64,000 bases of DNA from Pseudonocardia nigra (lineage in GTDB: Bacteria > Actinomycetota > Actinomycetes > Mycobacteriales > Pseudonocardiaceae): contig NZ_JAHKRK010000008.1 in assembly GCF_019396355.1 (NCBI RefSeq), positions 1 through 64,000 of the forward strand, given 5' to 3'. Under the pieces are notes generated by a model that was given only the letters and a program-made list of their open reading frames with translations, had not been told where the DNA came from and made no database searches. Of the stretch, positions 44,162-53,163 are shown piece by piece. A program made the translations under genes and the position numbers. Within the stretch, counting starts at the first letter, position 1; each line of letters opens with the position of its first letter.

Positions 44162-45679
44162 TTAACGCCCCCGCAGCGGAAGCCTGATGACGGCCTCCGT
44201 TCCGCCCCCGTCCCGCGGCCGCAGCTGCAGCCCGGAGTCGAGCTCCGACTCCAGCAGCGTGCGCACGATCTGCAGGCCGAGGCCGTCGGAGCGCTCCACG
44301 TCGAACCCCTCGGGGATCCCGCAGCCGTCGTCGGCGATCACCACGTCGAGGGTGGCGGCCGACCGCCGCGCCGACACCACCACCTCGCCCTCACCCGCAC
44401 AGGTCGGGTCGAACGCGTGCGCCAGCGCGTTGTGCACCAGCTCGGTGAGCACGAGCACCAGCGGCGTCGCCAGTGCGGCGGGCAGCGTGCCGAAGCTGCC
44501 CTCCCGGCGCACCTTTGCCCTGGACTCCGCGATCGCGCCGTCGCCGATGGCCGGCAACACCTTGTCGACGAGCTCGTCGAGGTCCACCCGCTCGGCCACC
44601 GAGACCGACAGCGCCTCGTGCACCAGCGCGATCGAGTTCACCCGCCGGACGCTCTCCGCGAGCGCCAGGCTCGCCTCCGGGATGGCCGTGCGCCGGGCCT
44701 GCAGGCGCAGCAGCGCAGCCACCGTCTGGAGGTTGTTCTTGACCCGGTGGTGGATCTCCCGGATCGTCGCGTCCTTCGACAGCAGAGCCATGTCGCGTCG
44801 GCGCAGATCGGTGACGTCGCGCACGAGCACGAGCGCGCCCGCCGCGTCACCGCGCGGCCGCAGCGGCAGGGCCCGCACGAGCATGACGGCACCGCGGGCA
44901 CGCACCTCCATGCGGACGGAGTGCTCGCCGTCGAGCGCGGACCTGATCCGGGCGGCCAGCTCGGCGGCGTCGAAGGGGTCCTGCACGAGCTCCCGCATGA
45001 CGTCGGCCAGCTGGAGCCCCACGAGGTCGCTCGCGTGCCCCATGCGGTGGTAGGCCGACAGCGCGTTCGGGCTCGCGTAGGCCACGAGGCCGTGGGTGTC
45101 GAGCCGGATGAGGCCGTCGCCGGCGCGCGGGCTCGTCACCGCCCCCACGGCCTCGGCGCTCGGCGGGAACGTGCCGTCCGCCACCATCTGGCACAGATCG
45201 GACGCGCTGCCGAGATAGGCGATCTCCAACGGGCTGGGGACGCGCGGCATCGCCAGGTTCGCGTCTCGCGACAGCACCGCCACCACCGAGCGGCCGTACC
45301 GCACGGGGATGGTCTCGCGGCGGACCGGCACCTCCAGGTGCCAGCGCGGGTTCTCCTCGCGGCAGATCCGGCCCTCGACGACCGCGCGGCGCAGCTGCGG
45401 GTTGTCGGCAGCGGTCACGCGCGCCGCCACCACGTCCTCGGGGTGCGCGGTGGGGGCGGTGGTGGGACGGGCCTGGGCCACGCACAGGAACTCGCTGTCG
45501 AGCGACGGGATGCCCGTGCCGTCGGCGGCCGGCTCGCCGCCCAGCGGCACCCACAGCAGGAAGTCCGCGAACGACATGTCGGCGAGCAGCTGCCACTCGG
45601 CGACGACGCGCTGCAGGTGCTCGACGGCGTCGCCCGGCAGGTGCGTGTGCTCCGCGAGCAGCTCACTGAGGGTGGACAT
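44162..45679 (-). CDS. pdtaS: Sensor histidine kinase PdtaS
   Basis: 505 residues. An N-terminal GAF-like domain (about 1-150) is followed by a PAS-like domain (about 175-295) and a HisKA_2 dimerisation box IREIHHRVKNNLQTVAALLR. The HATPase domain has LVLTELVHNALAHAF and IADDGCGIPEGFD, ending GGTEAVIRLPLRG. No membrane spans, so cytoplasmic. PdtaS phosphorylates the ANTAR antiterminator PdtaR, which is not in this window. Gene order next to whiB1 matches mycobacteria, supporting the name. Confidence 0.93.
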   Translation of the reverse strand: MSTLSELLAEHTHLPGDAVEHLQRVVAEWQLLADMSFADFLLWVPLGGEPAADGTGIPSLDSEFLCVAQARPTTAPTAHPEDVVAARVTAADNPQLRRAVVEGRICREENPRWHLEVPVRRETIPVRYGRSVVAVLSRDANLAMPRVPSPLEIAYLGSASDLCQMVADGTFPPSAEAVGAVTSPRAGDGLIRLDTHGLVAYASPNALSAYHRMGHASDLVGLQLADVMRELVQDPFDAAELAARIRSALDGEHSVRMEVRARGAVMLVRALPLRPRGDAAGALVLVRDVTDLRRRDMALLSKDATIREIHHRVKNNLQTVAALLRLQARRTAIPEASLALAESVRRVNSIALVHEALSVSVAERVDLDELVDKVLPAIGDGAIAESRAKVRREGSFGTLPAALATPLVLVLTELVHNALAHAFDPTCAGEGEVVVSARRSAATLDVVIADDGCGIPEGFDVERSDGLGLQIVRTLLESELDSGLQLRPRDGGGTEAVIRLPLRGR

Positions 45680-45775
45680 TCTCCTGGGGCCTCCCGGTCG
45701 ATGCGGGGCTCATCCAACCACGTGGGAGACTCGGGGCAGTCCCCGGACGAACCCGGACCGAGCGAGGAGGCAGGC

Positions 45776-45850
45776 ATGTCCAAGCGCGCACGCAAGCGCC
45801 GCGACCGGAACAAGAAGGGCGCGAACCACGGCAAGAAGCCCAACACGTGA
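45776..45850 (+). CDS. 50S ribosomal protein bL37 (24 residues)
   Basis: 24-residue, very basic protein MSKRARKRRDRNKKGANHGK followed by KPNT. This matches the actinobacterial ribosomal protein bL37, which lies near the peptidyl-transferase centre in mycobacterial ribosomes. Strong GAGGAGG Shine-Dalgarno sequence 5 nt before the ATG at 45776. Divergent from pdtaS. Such tiny genes are often missed by annotation. Confidence 0.85.
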   Translation: MSKRARKRRDRNKKGANHGKKPNT

Positions 45851-45910
45851 GCCGTGCACGCGCCGGGGTCGTCGGCCCCGGCGCGTGAGCCCGCGCGGCG
45901 CGGCCGCGGT

Positions 45911-46273
45911 TCAGGCCTGCGGCTCGCTCCGCACGCTCTGCTCGATACGCGTGCTGCGCACCTCGACCGTCGTGGTGGTGGTGCCCTCCGGGCCCTCCTC
46001 CACCGTCACCTCGGCCTGCTCCAGCACGGCCACCCGGATCTGCTGACGCAGCCGGTCCTTCAGCCCCGTCGGAGCGTGCTCCCCGCCGCACTTCGCGGCG
46101 AGCAGCTTCTTCAGCTTCTCGTCGAGGCCGTACTCGGCCAGGCACGGCCCGCACTCGTCCAGGTGCTGGGCGAGCAGCGCGCGGCGCGACTCGTCGCACT
46201 CGTGGTCGAGGAACAGCCACACCTCCGCGAGCACCTCCGAACAGTCGGTGTCGTGGTGGTTGCCGCAGCTCAT
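45911..46273 (-). CDS. rshA: Zinc-binding redox anti-sigma factor (RshA/RsrA)
   Basis: 120 residues. ZAS-type ligands Cys11, His37, Cys41 and Cys44 (HLDECGPC) coincide in position with those of Streptomyces RsrA. Under thiol oxidation, disulfide formation expels zinc and releases the sigma factor. The C-terminal Thr-rich [19 protein letters not shown] is variable in the family. The ATG overlaps the sigH stop as ATGA, giving balanced synthesis. Confidence 0.95.
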   Translation of the reverse strand: MSCGNHHDTDCSEVLAEVWLFLDHECDESRRALLAQHLDECGPCLAEYGLDEKLKKLLAAKCGGEHAPTGLKDRLRQQIRVAVLEQAEVTVEEGPEGTTTTTVEVRSTRIEQSVRSEPQA

Positions 46274-47106
46274 GAGTTGACCTCCTGCTGTCCCCGCAGG
46301 AACCCGCGATCACGGGCGGTGTCGGTGAGCATCTCGCGCAGCTGGCGCCTGCCCCGGTGCAGCCGGGACATCACGGTGCCGATCGGGGTGCCCATGATGT
46401 CGGCGATCTCCTTGTAGGCGAAGCCCTCGACGTCGGCGAGGTAGACGGCCATCCGGAAGTCGTCGGGCAGCTGCTGCAGCGCCGCCTTCACGTCGTTGTC
46501 CGGAAGCCGGTCGAGCGCCTCCATCTCGGCCGACGGCAGCCCCTGCGAGGTGTGCTCGCCCGCCTGCGCGATCTGCCAGTCGGTGATCTCCTCGGTGGGC
46601 GCCTGCATGGGCTGGCGCTGCCGCTTCCGGTAACCGTTGATGTAGGTGTTGGTGAGGATCCGGTACAGCCAGGCCTTGAGGTTGGTGCCGGCCCGGAAGG
46701 TCCGGAACGCCGAGTAGGCCTTCAGGTAGGTCTCCTGCACCAGGTCCTCGGCGTCGGCCGGGTTGCGGGTCATCCGCAGGGCGGCGCCGTAGAGCTGGTC
46801 GATCAGGGGCATCGCGTCGCGCTCGAACCGGGCGGCGCGCTCCTCCGCGGTCTCCTGCTCCTGGGTGTCCTGCTCGGCACCGGGGCCACGCCCGTCGGTG
46901 CTCGTCGTCTCCTCGTTCGTCTCGCTCGCTGCCGCGTCGGCCGCCTGCTCGGTGCCCGGCACCGCGCTCCTCTCACGCCGGACCGCGGGACCCGCGGCCT
47001 CGGGGACGGCCACCGCTGGGGCGGCCGGATGACGAGTGGAGCCTACGCGCCCCGCCCGGGTCCGGCCCGTCGGACGCAGCTCGTCCGCCGGCCGCGGCGC
47101 TTCCAT
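46270..47106 (-). CDS. sigH: ECF sigma factor SigH/SigR (disulfide and heat stress)
   Basis: 278 residues from the ATG at 47106. The conserved part starts at [20 protein letters not shown]. Region 2 has [20 protein letters not shown] and [20 protein letters not shown]. Region 4 has [20 protein letters not shown] and [20 protein letters not shown]. It transcribes thioredoxin and protein quality-control genes. The N-terminal extension of about 110 residues is long for the family and may parallel the unstable long form of Streptomyces SigR; internal starts are possible. A SigH-type promoter lies 26 nt upstream. Confidence 0.93.
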   Translation of the reverse strand: MEAPRPADELRPTGRTRAGRVGSTRHPAAPAVAVPEAAGPAVRRERSAVPGTEQAADAAASETNEETTSTDGRGPGAEQDTQEQETAEERAARFERDAMPLIDQLYGAALRMTRNPADAEDLVQETYLKAYSAFRTFRAGTNLKAWLYRILTNTYINGYRKRQRQPMQAPTEEITDWQIAQAGEHTSQGLPSAEMEALDRLPDNDVKAALQQLPDDFRMAVYLADVEGFAYKEIADIMGTPIGTVMSRLHRGRRQLREMLTDTARDRGFLRGQQEVNS

Positions 47107-47131
47107 CAGTGCTTGCGTCACGTGGGGCACC

Positions 47132-47157
47132 AACGCCCGCGGCCCGCCCGGGATTCC
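47132..47157 (-). promoter_or_regulatory. SigH/SigR-type autoregulatory promoter
   Basis: Reading the minus strand: GGAAT at 47157-47153, exactly 18 nt, then GTT at 47134-47132. This is the full GGAAT-N18-GTT consensus of SigR/SigH. The transcript would start near 47125, leaving a leader of about 20 nt before the ATG at 47106, and this supports that start codon. Confidence 0.8.
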
Positions 47158-47177
47158 CCGGCGGATACCGTGCGCGC

Positions 47178-47657
47178 GTGGCAGGCAAGGGGACACCGGC
47201 GACGGCGCTGCTGGCGAAGCGGGGGGTCGCGCACCGGCTGCACAGCTACGCGCACGGCGACGGCCAGGCCTACGGTCCGGAGGCCGCCGAGCTGCTAGGG
47301 CTGGACCCGGCGCGGGTGTTCAAGACCCTCGTCGCCGAGGTCGACGGCGTGCTCACGGTCGGGATCGTGCCGGTGTCGGCGACCCTCGACCTGAAGGCGC
47401 TGGCCGCTGCGGTGGGCGGCAAGCGGGCGAAGATGGCCGAGGTCGCGGCGGCCGAGCGTGCCACCGGCTACGTGGCGGGCGGGATCTCGCCGCTGGGTCA
47501 GCGCAAGCGGTTGCCGACCGTGCTGGACGCTTCGGCCGAGCAGTGGGAGACGATCTTCTGCAGCGGCGGGCGGCGGGGCCTGGAGATCGAGCTGGCGCCC
47601 GCCGACCTGGTGCAGCTCGCCGGCGGCCGGCTCGCCCCGATCGCCGGGGCAGGCTGA
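47178..47657 (+). CDS. ybaK: Cys-tRNA(Pro)/Cys-tRNA(Cys) deacylase YbaK
   Basis: 159 residues, GTG at 47178. The YbaK fold is clear: [79 protein letters not shown] and a conserved Lys near ARVFKTL. It removes Cys mischarged on tRNA(Pro). Divergent from sigH, as in mycobacteria. The sigH promoter occupies the shared intergenic space. Confidence 0.94.
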   Translation: MAGKGTPATALLAKRGVAHRLHSYAHGDGQAYGPEAAELLGLDPARVFKTLVAEVDGVLTVGIVPVSATLDLKALAAAVGGKRAKMAEVAAAERATGYVAGGISPLGQRKRLPTVLDASAEQWETIFCSGGRRGLEIELAPADLVQLAGGRLAPIAGAG

Positions 47658-47704
47658 CGGCGCACAGCCACGGACCGTGGCGCCCCGCCGCCCACCCCCG
47701 GTGA

Positions 47705-47753
47705 CAGCATGGTGGCTTTGCTGCCGTCCAGTGACAGTAACGCCACCATGCTG
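47705..47753. repeat. Palindrome related to the 41.6-kb element
   Basis: CAGCATGGTGGC (47705-47716) pairs with GCCACCATGCTG (47742-47753). The right flank CTGCAACTCGG and the internal GGTGGCTTTGCTGC match the element at 41562-41614. It lies between the convergent ybaK and hydrolase genes. Confidence 0.65.
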
Positions 47754-47801
47754 CAACTCGGGGCCGGGTGGGACGTCGCGCTGGGTCACCAGCGATCGGG
47801 G

Positions 47802-48401
47802 TTACGGGACCAGCCGGCTCAGCCAGTCGGTCACCGCCGCGCGCAGGCCGGGCGCGTCGGACTTGAGGCTGTGGTCGCCGCGCAGCAGCACGACCTCCCG
47901 CCCCGGGGCCGGCTCCGGGCGGCCGAACGGGTCTGTCTCCCCCTGCACGACGAGCACCGGGACGCTCGGCATCGCCAGCTCGTGCAGCCGGTCCTTCTCC
48001 GGCTTGCCCGGCGGGTGCACCGGGAACGCCAGGCAGAGCACTCCGGACGCGCCGGCGTCGGCCGCGGTCCGGCAGGCCACTCGTGCACCCGAGCTGCGCC
48101 CCCCGACGAGGAGCGGCAGCTCCGCCCGGACGTGTGCCACCACGGCGAGCCACGCGGCGTCGAGCTGCGCGGCCGGGGCCGGCGCCCGCCGCCCGGCCAC
48201 CCGGTAGGGCTGCTCGACGAGGACGACCTGCACGCCCGCGGCGAGCGCGGCGGCGGTGGCGGCGACGAGGTCCGGCGCACCGACCCCACCGCCCGCGCCG
48301 TGCCCGAGCAGCAAGGTGGCCCGCGCGTCGGCGGCCCGGTGCACGGTGATCCGCGCGGGCCCGTGCGGCGTGGCGACCTCGGCGGGCTCCGAGGGGCTCA
48401 C
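47802..48401 (-). CDS. Alpha/beta hydrolase (KANL3/Tex30-like)
   Basis: 199 residues, GTG at 48401 overlapping the SRAP gene stop as GTGA. Core strand [16 protein letters not shown] (oxyanion region), nucleophile Ser in [17 protein letters not shown], acidic residue in [12 protein letters not shown], and His in [11 protein letters not shown]. Small bacterial hydrolases of this type resemble dienelactone hydrolase and KANL3/Tex30. Substrate unknown. Coupling to SRAP is conserved in position with mycobacterial neighbours only loosely. Confidence 0.85.
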   Translation of the reverse strand: MSPSEPAEVATPHGPARITVHRAADARATLLLGHGAGGGVGAPDLVAATAAALAAGVQVVLVEQPYRVAGRRAPAPAAQLDAAWLAVVAHVRAELPLLVGGRSSGARVACRTAADAGASGVLCLAFPVHPPGKPEKDRLHELAMPSVPVLVVQGETDPFGRPEPAPGREVVLLRGDHSLKSDAPGLRAAVTDWLSRLVP

Positions 48402-49192
48402 TTCGGGTTCGGACCGGCCAGCAGGTCGAGCTGCAGCGGCTCGCGGACCTCCTCGGGTGCCAGCTCGGCCAGCAGCTCCGGGCCGTTGTTGCGGACGCTG
48501 TTGACCATCGGCGACACCGGGCGCAGCTCCAGGCGCGCCACCAGGTCCTCCGACGGCGGCCGCAGCAGCGCGGTGACGGCGTCCGCGTCGGCGGGGGCGT
48601 CCGGGTCGAGCCACGCGTCCCACGCCGACGGCGGGAGCACGAGCGGCATCCGGTCGTGGATCTGCGCCAGCGGGCCGACCGCCTCCGCCGTGAGCACGGT
48701 GGCCGTGACCAGCCCGTCCGGGTACTGGTTGTCCGGGTCGTCCTTGGGCTTCCAGTACTCCCACAGCCCGGCCATCGCCAGCGAGCTGCCGTCGGCGTAG
48801 TGCGTGTAGTAGGGCTGCTTGTGGTTCTCCCCGCGCTGCCACTCGAACCAGCCGTCGGCCGGGATCAGGCAGCGCCGGGCGTTCAGGGCCCGGCGGAACG
48901 CGGGCTTCGTCGCCGCCGACTCCGACCGTGCGTTGATCATGCGAGCGCCCGCCTTCGGGTCCTTCGCCCAGGACGGCACCAGCCCCCACCGCACCATCCG
49001 CAGCGTGCGCTCGGTGGTGTCCGGGTCGGGGTTGCCGTCCGCATCGCGCGGGTGCCGCTGCACGACCGTGACGATCTGTTTGGTCGGCGCGACGTTGTAG
49101 TCCGCCCGCGCGGCACCGTCGGTGGCGTCGACGGCGCGGAACTCGTCGGCGAGGTCCGCCGGGGCCTTGATCGAGGCGTATCGACCACACAT
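48398..49192 (-). CDS. SOS response-associated peptidase (SRAP / YedK / HMCES)
   Basis: 264 residues. [18 protein letters not shown] begins with the catalytic Cys2, exposed after Met removal. [33 protein letters not shown] and [13 protein letters not shown] follow, and VHDRMPLVL-type IHDRMPLVL carries the conserved His. SRAP proteins form a thiazolidine crosslink with abasic sites in single-stranded DNA and protect them. Full length. In M. tuberculosis the homologue (Rv3226c) also precedes aroA. Confidence 0.95.
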   Translation of the reverse strand: MCGRYASIKAPADLADEFRAVDATDGAARADYNVAPTKQIVTVVQRHPRDADGNPDPDTTERTLRMVRWGLVPSWAKDPKAGARMINARSESAATKPAFRRALNARRCLIPADGWFEWQRGENHKQPYYTHYADGSSLAMAGLWEYWKPKDDPDNQYPDGLVTATVLTAEAVGPLAQIHDRMPLVLPPSAWDAWLDPDAPADADAVTALLRPPSEDLVARLELRPVSPMVNSVRNNGPELLAELAPEEVREPLQLDLLAGPNPK

Positions 49193-49289
49193 GCACCCAT
49201 CGTTCCAGCCGACAGCCCGCCCGGCACACGCCCCGCTCGATCTCGTCGAAGCCGCCCGCGGCCGCGGACCGGGCGGCTACGATCGCGCC

Positions 49290-49688
49290 ATGCCCGAACC
49301 CGAGGACGACGCCCTCGAGGCGCGCGTGCGTCGGCTGGAGGACGAGGTCGGGCGGCTGAAGGACGGCGTCGCCGTCTCGCGCGCCGATGCCGCGGCGGCC
49401 CGGGTGCTCGCCGGGGGAGCCGACCGGGACGTCTCGGACGTGCGAACGGAGCTGCGCGCATACCGGCAGGCGTTGAACGCGCTGCGGGAGACCCAGCTCG
49501 AGCAGGGCCAGCAGATCGCCGAGCTGCGCGCCGAGCTGCGCTCGGAGGTCGGCGGCCTCAGGTCCGAGATGCACGCGGAGATCGGGTCGCTCCGCTCCGA
49601 GATGCAGCGGGGCTTCGGCATGGTGCACACCGGGATGGCCCAGATCGTCGCGCTGCTGCGCGACGCACCCGACCCCGGCACCTCCTGA
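49290..49688 (+). CDS. Coiled-coil protein
   Basis: 132 residues, ATG at 49290. Heptad patterns are strong in two stretches: [20 protein letters not shown], and the late part with repeated LRxExxxEIGxLRSEM units ([20 protein letters not shown]). No signal or membrane segment. I do not recognise a specific family; such proteins are common and scaffold-like. It lies 47 nt before aroA and may be cotranscribed. Confidence 0.7.
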   Translation: MPEPEDDALEARVRRLEDEVGRLKDGVAVSRADAAAARVLAGGADRDVSDVRTELRAYRQALNALRETQLEQGQQIAELRAELRSEVGGLRSEMHAEIGSLRSEMQRGFGMVHTGMAQIVALLRDAPDPGTS

Positions 49689-49735
49689 CGGCGGCGGCCG
49701 GCACCCCGTCCGTGGTGATGCGGGAACATAGGCGG

Positions 49736-51007
49736 GTGCCGACGCCCTGGAACGCCCCGCTCGCCCCCGGTCCCGTCCGCGGCCGGGTGACCGCGCCGGG
49801 GTCGAAGTCCGTCACCAACCGCGCGCTGCTGCTCGCCGCGCTCTCCGGCGGCGCCGCGACGGTCACCGGCGCCCCCGCCAGCCGCGACACGGCGCTCATG
49901 GTCGGCGCCCTGCGGGCGCTCGGCGTCCCGATTGAGGTGGACGGCGAGCGGATCGCGTTCTCCGCTCACGAGGGTCTGCGCGGCTGCGGCACCGTCGACT
50001 GCGGCCTCGCCGGCACGGTCATGCGGTTCGTCCCGCCCGCGGCCGTGCTGGCCGACGGCCCCGTCGCCTTCGACGGTGACCCGCGCGCCCGGGAGCGGCC
50101 GATGGCCACCGTGCTCGACGCCCTGCGGGCCCTCGGCGCGGGGGTGGACGGGGAGCGGCTGCCGTTCACCCTGCACGGCACCGGCTCGGTCCCCGGCGGC
50201 AACGTCGTGATCGACGCGTCGGCGTCGTCGCAGTTCGTGTCCGGGCTGCTGCTGTCGGGGGCCCGCTACGACAAGGGCGTCACCGTGCACCACGACGGCA
50301 AGCCTGTGCCGTCGCTGCCGCACATCGCGATGTCGGTGGACATGCTGCGCGCCGCGGGCGTCGAGGTCGACGACAGCGAGCCCGACACGTGGCGGGTCGC
50401 GCCCGGCCGGATCGCCGCGCGCGACTGGGCCGTGGAACCCGACCTGTCCAACGCCGCGGTGTTCCTCGCCGCGGCCGCCATCACCGGCGGCGAGGTGACG
50501 GTGCTCGGCTGGCCGCAGGACTCCACCCAGCCCGGCGCGAAGATCCTGTCGGTGCTGGCGGAGGCCGGGTGCACCGTTGCCCCCGGCCCGGACGGGATGA
50601 CGGTGCGCGGCCCGGACGCGCTCGCAGGCGTCGACGTCGACCTGCACGACGCCAGCGAGCTGACGCCCACCGTCGCCGCGCTCGCGGCCCTGGCGACCGG
50701 ACCGTCCCGGATCCGCGGGGTCGCCCACATCCGCGGGCACGAGACCGACCGGATCGCGGCGCTCGCCACCGAGATCACCGCGCTCGGGGGCGCCGTCACG
50801 GAGACCCCGGACGGGCTGGAGATCCGCCCGGCCGCCCTCTCCGCCCGCCCGGACCGGCCGTGGGGCGCCTACGCCGACCACCGGATGGCCACGGCCGGTG
50901 CGCTGCTGGGGCTCGTCGTACCCGGTGTCGCGGTGGACGACATCACGTGCACCGACAAGACGATCCCCGATTTCCCGGATCGGTGGGCGGCACTGCTCGG
51001 GCGCTGA
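49736..51007 (+). CDS. aroA: 3-phosphoshikimate 1-carboxyvinyltransferase (EPSP synthase)
   Basis: 423 residues from the GTG at 49736; an in-frame ATG at 49718 is possible. Signatures: [20 protein letters not shown] (PEP/shikimate-3-phosphate site), [15 protein letters not shown] for the usual NAGTxxR region, [31 protein letters not shown], and [20 protein letters not shown] near the C-terminus. Sixth step of the shikimate pathway. Followed 4 nt later by rsgA, as in mycobacteria. Confidence 0.96.
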   Translation: MPTPWNAPLAPGPVRGRVTAPGSKSVTNRALLLAALSGGAATVTGAPASRDTALMVGALRALGVPIEVDGERIAFSAHEGLRGCGTVDCGLAGTVMRFVPPAAVLADGPVAFDGDPRARERPMATVLDALRALGAGVDGERLPFTLHGTGSVPGGNVVIDASASSQFVSGLLLSGARYDKGVTVHHDGKPVPSLPHIAMSVDMLRAAGVEVDDSEPDTWRVAPGRIAARDWAVEPDLSNAAVFLAAAAITGGEVTVLGWPQDSTQPGAKILSVLAEAGCTVAPGPDGMTVRGPDALAGVDVDLHDASELTPTVAALAALATGPSRIRGVAHIRGHETDRIAALATEITALGGAVTETPDGLEIRPAALSARPDRPWGAYADHRMATAGALLGLVVPGVAVDDITCTDKTIPDFPDRWAALLGR

Positions 51008-51011
51008 TCCC

Positions 51012-52001
51012 GTGAAGCGCCGCGAGTACGACGAGTCCGACGTCCGGGTCCGGCCGGGACGGCGGGGGTCGCGGCCGCGCAGCAAACGGCGGCCCGAACA
51101 CGCCGACGCCACCGAGGCCATGGTCACCGTCGTCGACCGCGGGCGCTGGACCTGCGCCGTCGACGCCGACGCCACAAGGCCCCGCATCACCGCCATGCGC
51201 GCGCGGGAGCTGGGACGCACACCCATCGTCGTCGGCGACCGGGTGGGCCTGGTCGGGGACCTGTCCGGCGCCACCGACACCCTCGCCCGGATCGTGCGCG
51301 TCGAGGAACGCACGTCCGTGCTGCGCCGCACGGCCGACGACACCGACCCGTACGAGCGCGTCGTCGTCGCCAACGCCGAGCAGCTCGTGATCGTCACCGC
51401 CGTCGCCGACCCGCCGCCGCGCAGCGGGTTCGTGGACCGGTGCCTGGTGGCCGCCTACGCCGGCGGCCTGGCACCGGTCCTGTGCCTCACGAAGGCCGAC
51501 CTGACCGACCCGGAGCCCTTCGCCGCCCAGTACGCCGAGCTCGACCTGCCGGTGCTGGTCACCGGGCGCGACCGCCCGCTCGACGCGCTCGCCGACACGC
51601 TGACGGGCCGGGTGTCGGCGCTCGTCGGGCACTCGGGCGTGGGCAAGTCCACGCTCGTCAACGCGCTCGTGCCCGACGCGGAGCGGGCCGTCGGAGCCGT
51701 GTCGGCGGTCGGGAAGGGGCGGCACACCACCACCGCGGCGATCGCGCTGGCGCTGCCGGACGGCGGTTGGGTGGTCGACACCCCCGGCGTCCGGTCGTTC
51801 GGGCTCGCCCACGTCACCGCCACCGACGTCATCGCCGCGTTCGACGACCTCGCCACAGCGATCGAGGACTGCCCCCGGGGGTGCGGGCACCTCGGTCCGC
51901 CTGCCGATCCGGAGTGCGCCCTCGACGAGCGGGTCGCCGCCGGGCTGCTGCGCCCAGGCAGGCTCGACGCGCTGCGCCGGGTGCTGGTCGCCCTGCGCTG
52001 A
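51012..52001 (+). CDS. rsgA: Ribosome small-subunit GTPase RsgA
   Basis: 329 residues, GTG at 51012. An N-terminal basic stretch and OB-like domain are followed by a circularly permuted GTPase: G4 LTKAD precedes G1 GHSGVGKSTLVNALV, switch RHTTT and G3 DTPGVRSFG. The C-terminal zinc-binding site is CPRGCGHLGPPADPECAL. It acts in late 30S maturation by GTP-driven release of immature subunits. Likely cotranscribed with aroA. Confidence 0.95.
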   Translation: MKRREYDESDVRVRPGRRGSRPRSKRRPEHADATEAMVTVVDRGRWTCAVDADATRPRITAMRARELGRTPIVVGDRVGLVGDLSGATDTLARIVRVEERTSVLRRTADDTDPYERVVVANAEQLVIVTAVADPPPRSGFVDRCLVAAYAGGLAPVLCLTKADLTDPEPFAAQYAELDLPVLVTGRDRPLDALADTLTGRVSALVGHSGVGKSTLVNALVPDAERAVGAVSAVGKGRHTTTAAIALALPDGGWVVDTPGVRSFGLAHVTATDVIAAFDDLATAIEDCPRGCGHLGPPADPECALDERVAAGLLRPGRLDALRRVLVALR

Positions 52002-52030
52002 CCACACGCGCGCTGACTACGCTGACCGCC

Positions 52031-52432
52031 ATGGGTGACGAGCCATCGCAGGTGCGCATCGGCACGGCGGAGCGCACCGCGGCGATGCAGGCGCTCGACG
52101 AGCACCTCGCGGCGGGCAGACTCGACGTCGAGGAGTACGGCAACCGGTCCGCCGTGGCCGCGAACGCCGCCTTCGCCTCGGAGCTGTGGCCGCTGTTCAC
52201 CGACCTGCCCGACCCCCACCCCGAGCTGCCGGGCGGCCCCGCGGTGCCGCCCACCGCGGCCGTCGAGCCGCGACCGGGCAGCGGCTTCCTCGACCAGTAC
52301 GGTCCGCGCCTCATGACCTTCGCGCCGGTCGTGGCGGTCCTGCTGTTCCTCGTCGTCCGGCACTGGGTCGTCTTCCTGCTGGTCCCGCTCGCCTGGGTGC
52401 TCGTCTCGATGGCCAGGCGCGGGAACCAGTAA
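52031..52432 (+). CDS. DUF1707 membrane protein
   Basis: 133 residues, ATG at 52031. The N-terminal DUF1707 domain is recognised by RIGTAERTAAMQALDEHLAA followed by GRLDVEEYGNRSAVA. A Pro-rich linker leads to two adjacent hydrophobic segments (LMTFAPVVAVLLFLVVRHWV and VFLLVPLAWVLVSMA). Such proteins are common in actinomycetes, and their function is undefined. It may be the third gene of the aroA-rsgA transcript (29-nt gap). Confidence 0.85.
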   Translation: MGDEPSQVRIGTAERTAAMQALDEHLAAGRLDVEEYGNRSAVAANAAFASELWPLFTDLPDPHPELPGGPAVPPTAAVEPRPGSGFLDQYGPRLMTFAPVVAVLLFLVVRHWVVFLLVPLAWVLVSMARRGNQ

Positions 52433-52445
52433 CGGCGGCCGGCCG

Positions 52446-52637
52446 GCGCCCCTCCTCGCCGAAGCACCCCTTCTCGGCCGAGGCACCCCGTCGACGGGGC
52501 GCACGAGCCGAAATGGGGTGCGTCGACCGAGGCGCCGCCCGCGCACCGCGTTCCGCCGACGCACCCCTTCTCCGCCGATGCACCCTTTCTCGGCCGAGGC
52601 ACCCCGTCGACGGGGCGCATGGGCCGAGACGGGGGGC
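52446..52637. repeat. GTCGAC-centred ladder elements, copies C1 and C2 (19-nt period)
   Basis: C1: left arms at 52446 (GCGCCCC), 52464 and 52483 (GCACCCC), core GTCGAC at 52490-52495, inverted arms at 52496 (GGGGCGC) and 52515 (GGGGTGC). C2: left arms at 52543, 52561, 52580 and 52599 (GCACCSY-type), core GTCGAC at 52606-52611, inverted arms at 52612 (GGGGCGC) and 52631 (GGGGGGC). Arm period is 19 nt (18 twice). The 12-nt spacers often resemble TTCTCGGCCGAG. The element fills the 224-nt gap between the DUF1707 gene and the convergent DUF6912 gene. Confidence 0.75.
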
Positions 52638-52656
52638 ACGAGGCGAGCGCGGGCCG

Positions 52657-53163
52657 CTAGCCGAGCTCCACCAGGAACGCCACCTCGGACGGGTCGTACC
52701 AGGCCAGCTCGTGGTCCTCCGCCTCGCCGACGAGGAACTCCGCGTCCAGGTCTCCCATGTCCGCCGCGTCGACGGCCCCGGCGGCCTGCCGGACCGCGTA
52801 CTCGGCCTCGTCGACGTCGACGTGCACCGCGGCCACGGCCTCCATCGGCACGCCCCCGGAGATCCGCACGACCCCGTCGTCGAGGTCGGGGCGCAGCGTC
52901 ACGTCGTCGAGGTCGGCGGCCACGACGACGCGCCGCGCCGGGGTGGAGTCCTCGCCGAGGCCGAACTCGACCGACAGCAGCCGCAGCGAGGCCCGCGCGG
53001 CCTGGGTCATGGCCGCGTACTCGAGTTCCTCGTCGTCACCGCTGGTGTAGGCCTCCCGCAGCCCGGGGGTGAGCGCGAACGCGGTGCCCCCGATCGGGTC
53101 GAGCCTGCCGTTCTTCACCATCGATCGCAGCATCGGCCAGGTGGCAGGTACGTAGATCCTCAT
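52657..53163 (-). CDS. DUF6912-type protein
   Basis: 168 residues, ATG at 53163 overlapping the preceding acyltransferase stop as ATGA. MRIYVPATWPMLRSMVKNGR opens the protein. ELEYAAMTQAARASLRLL and a beta-rich C-terminus (VVVAADLDDVTLRPDLDDGV, AEFLVGEAEDHELAWYDPSE) follow the pattern I associate with DUF6912. Strongly acidic, cytoplasmic, function unknown. Coupling to a WS/DGAT gene suggests a lipid-storage context at most. Confidence 0.75.
   Translation of the reverse strand: MRIYVPATWPMLRSMVKNGRLDPIGGTAFALTPGLREAYTSGDDEELEYAAMTQAARASLRLLSVEFGLGEDSTPARRVVVAADLDDVTLRPDLDDGVVRISGGVPMEAVAAVHVDVDEAEYAVRQAAGAVDAADMGDLDAEFLVGEAEDHELAWYDPSEVAFLVELG

Noticed and set aside
52446-52637. CRISPR array
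   Set aside because: The repeated arms are 7 nt with 12-nt spacers and reverse orientation at a GTCGAC core; no Cas genes are nearby.
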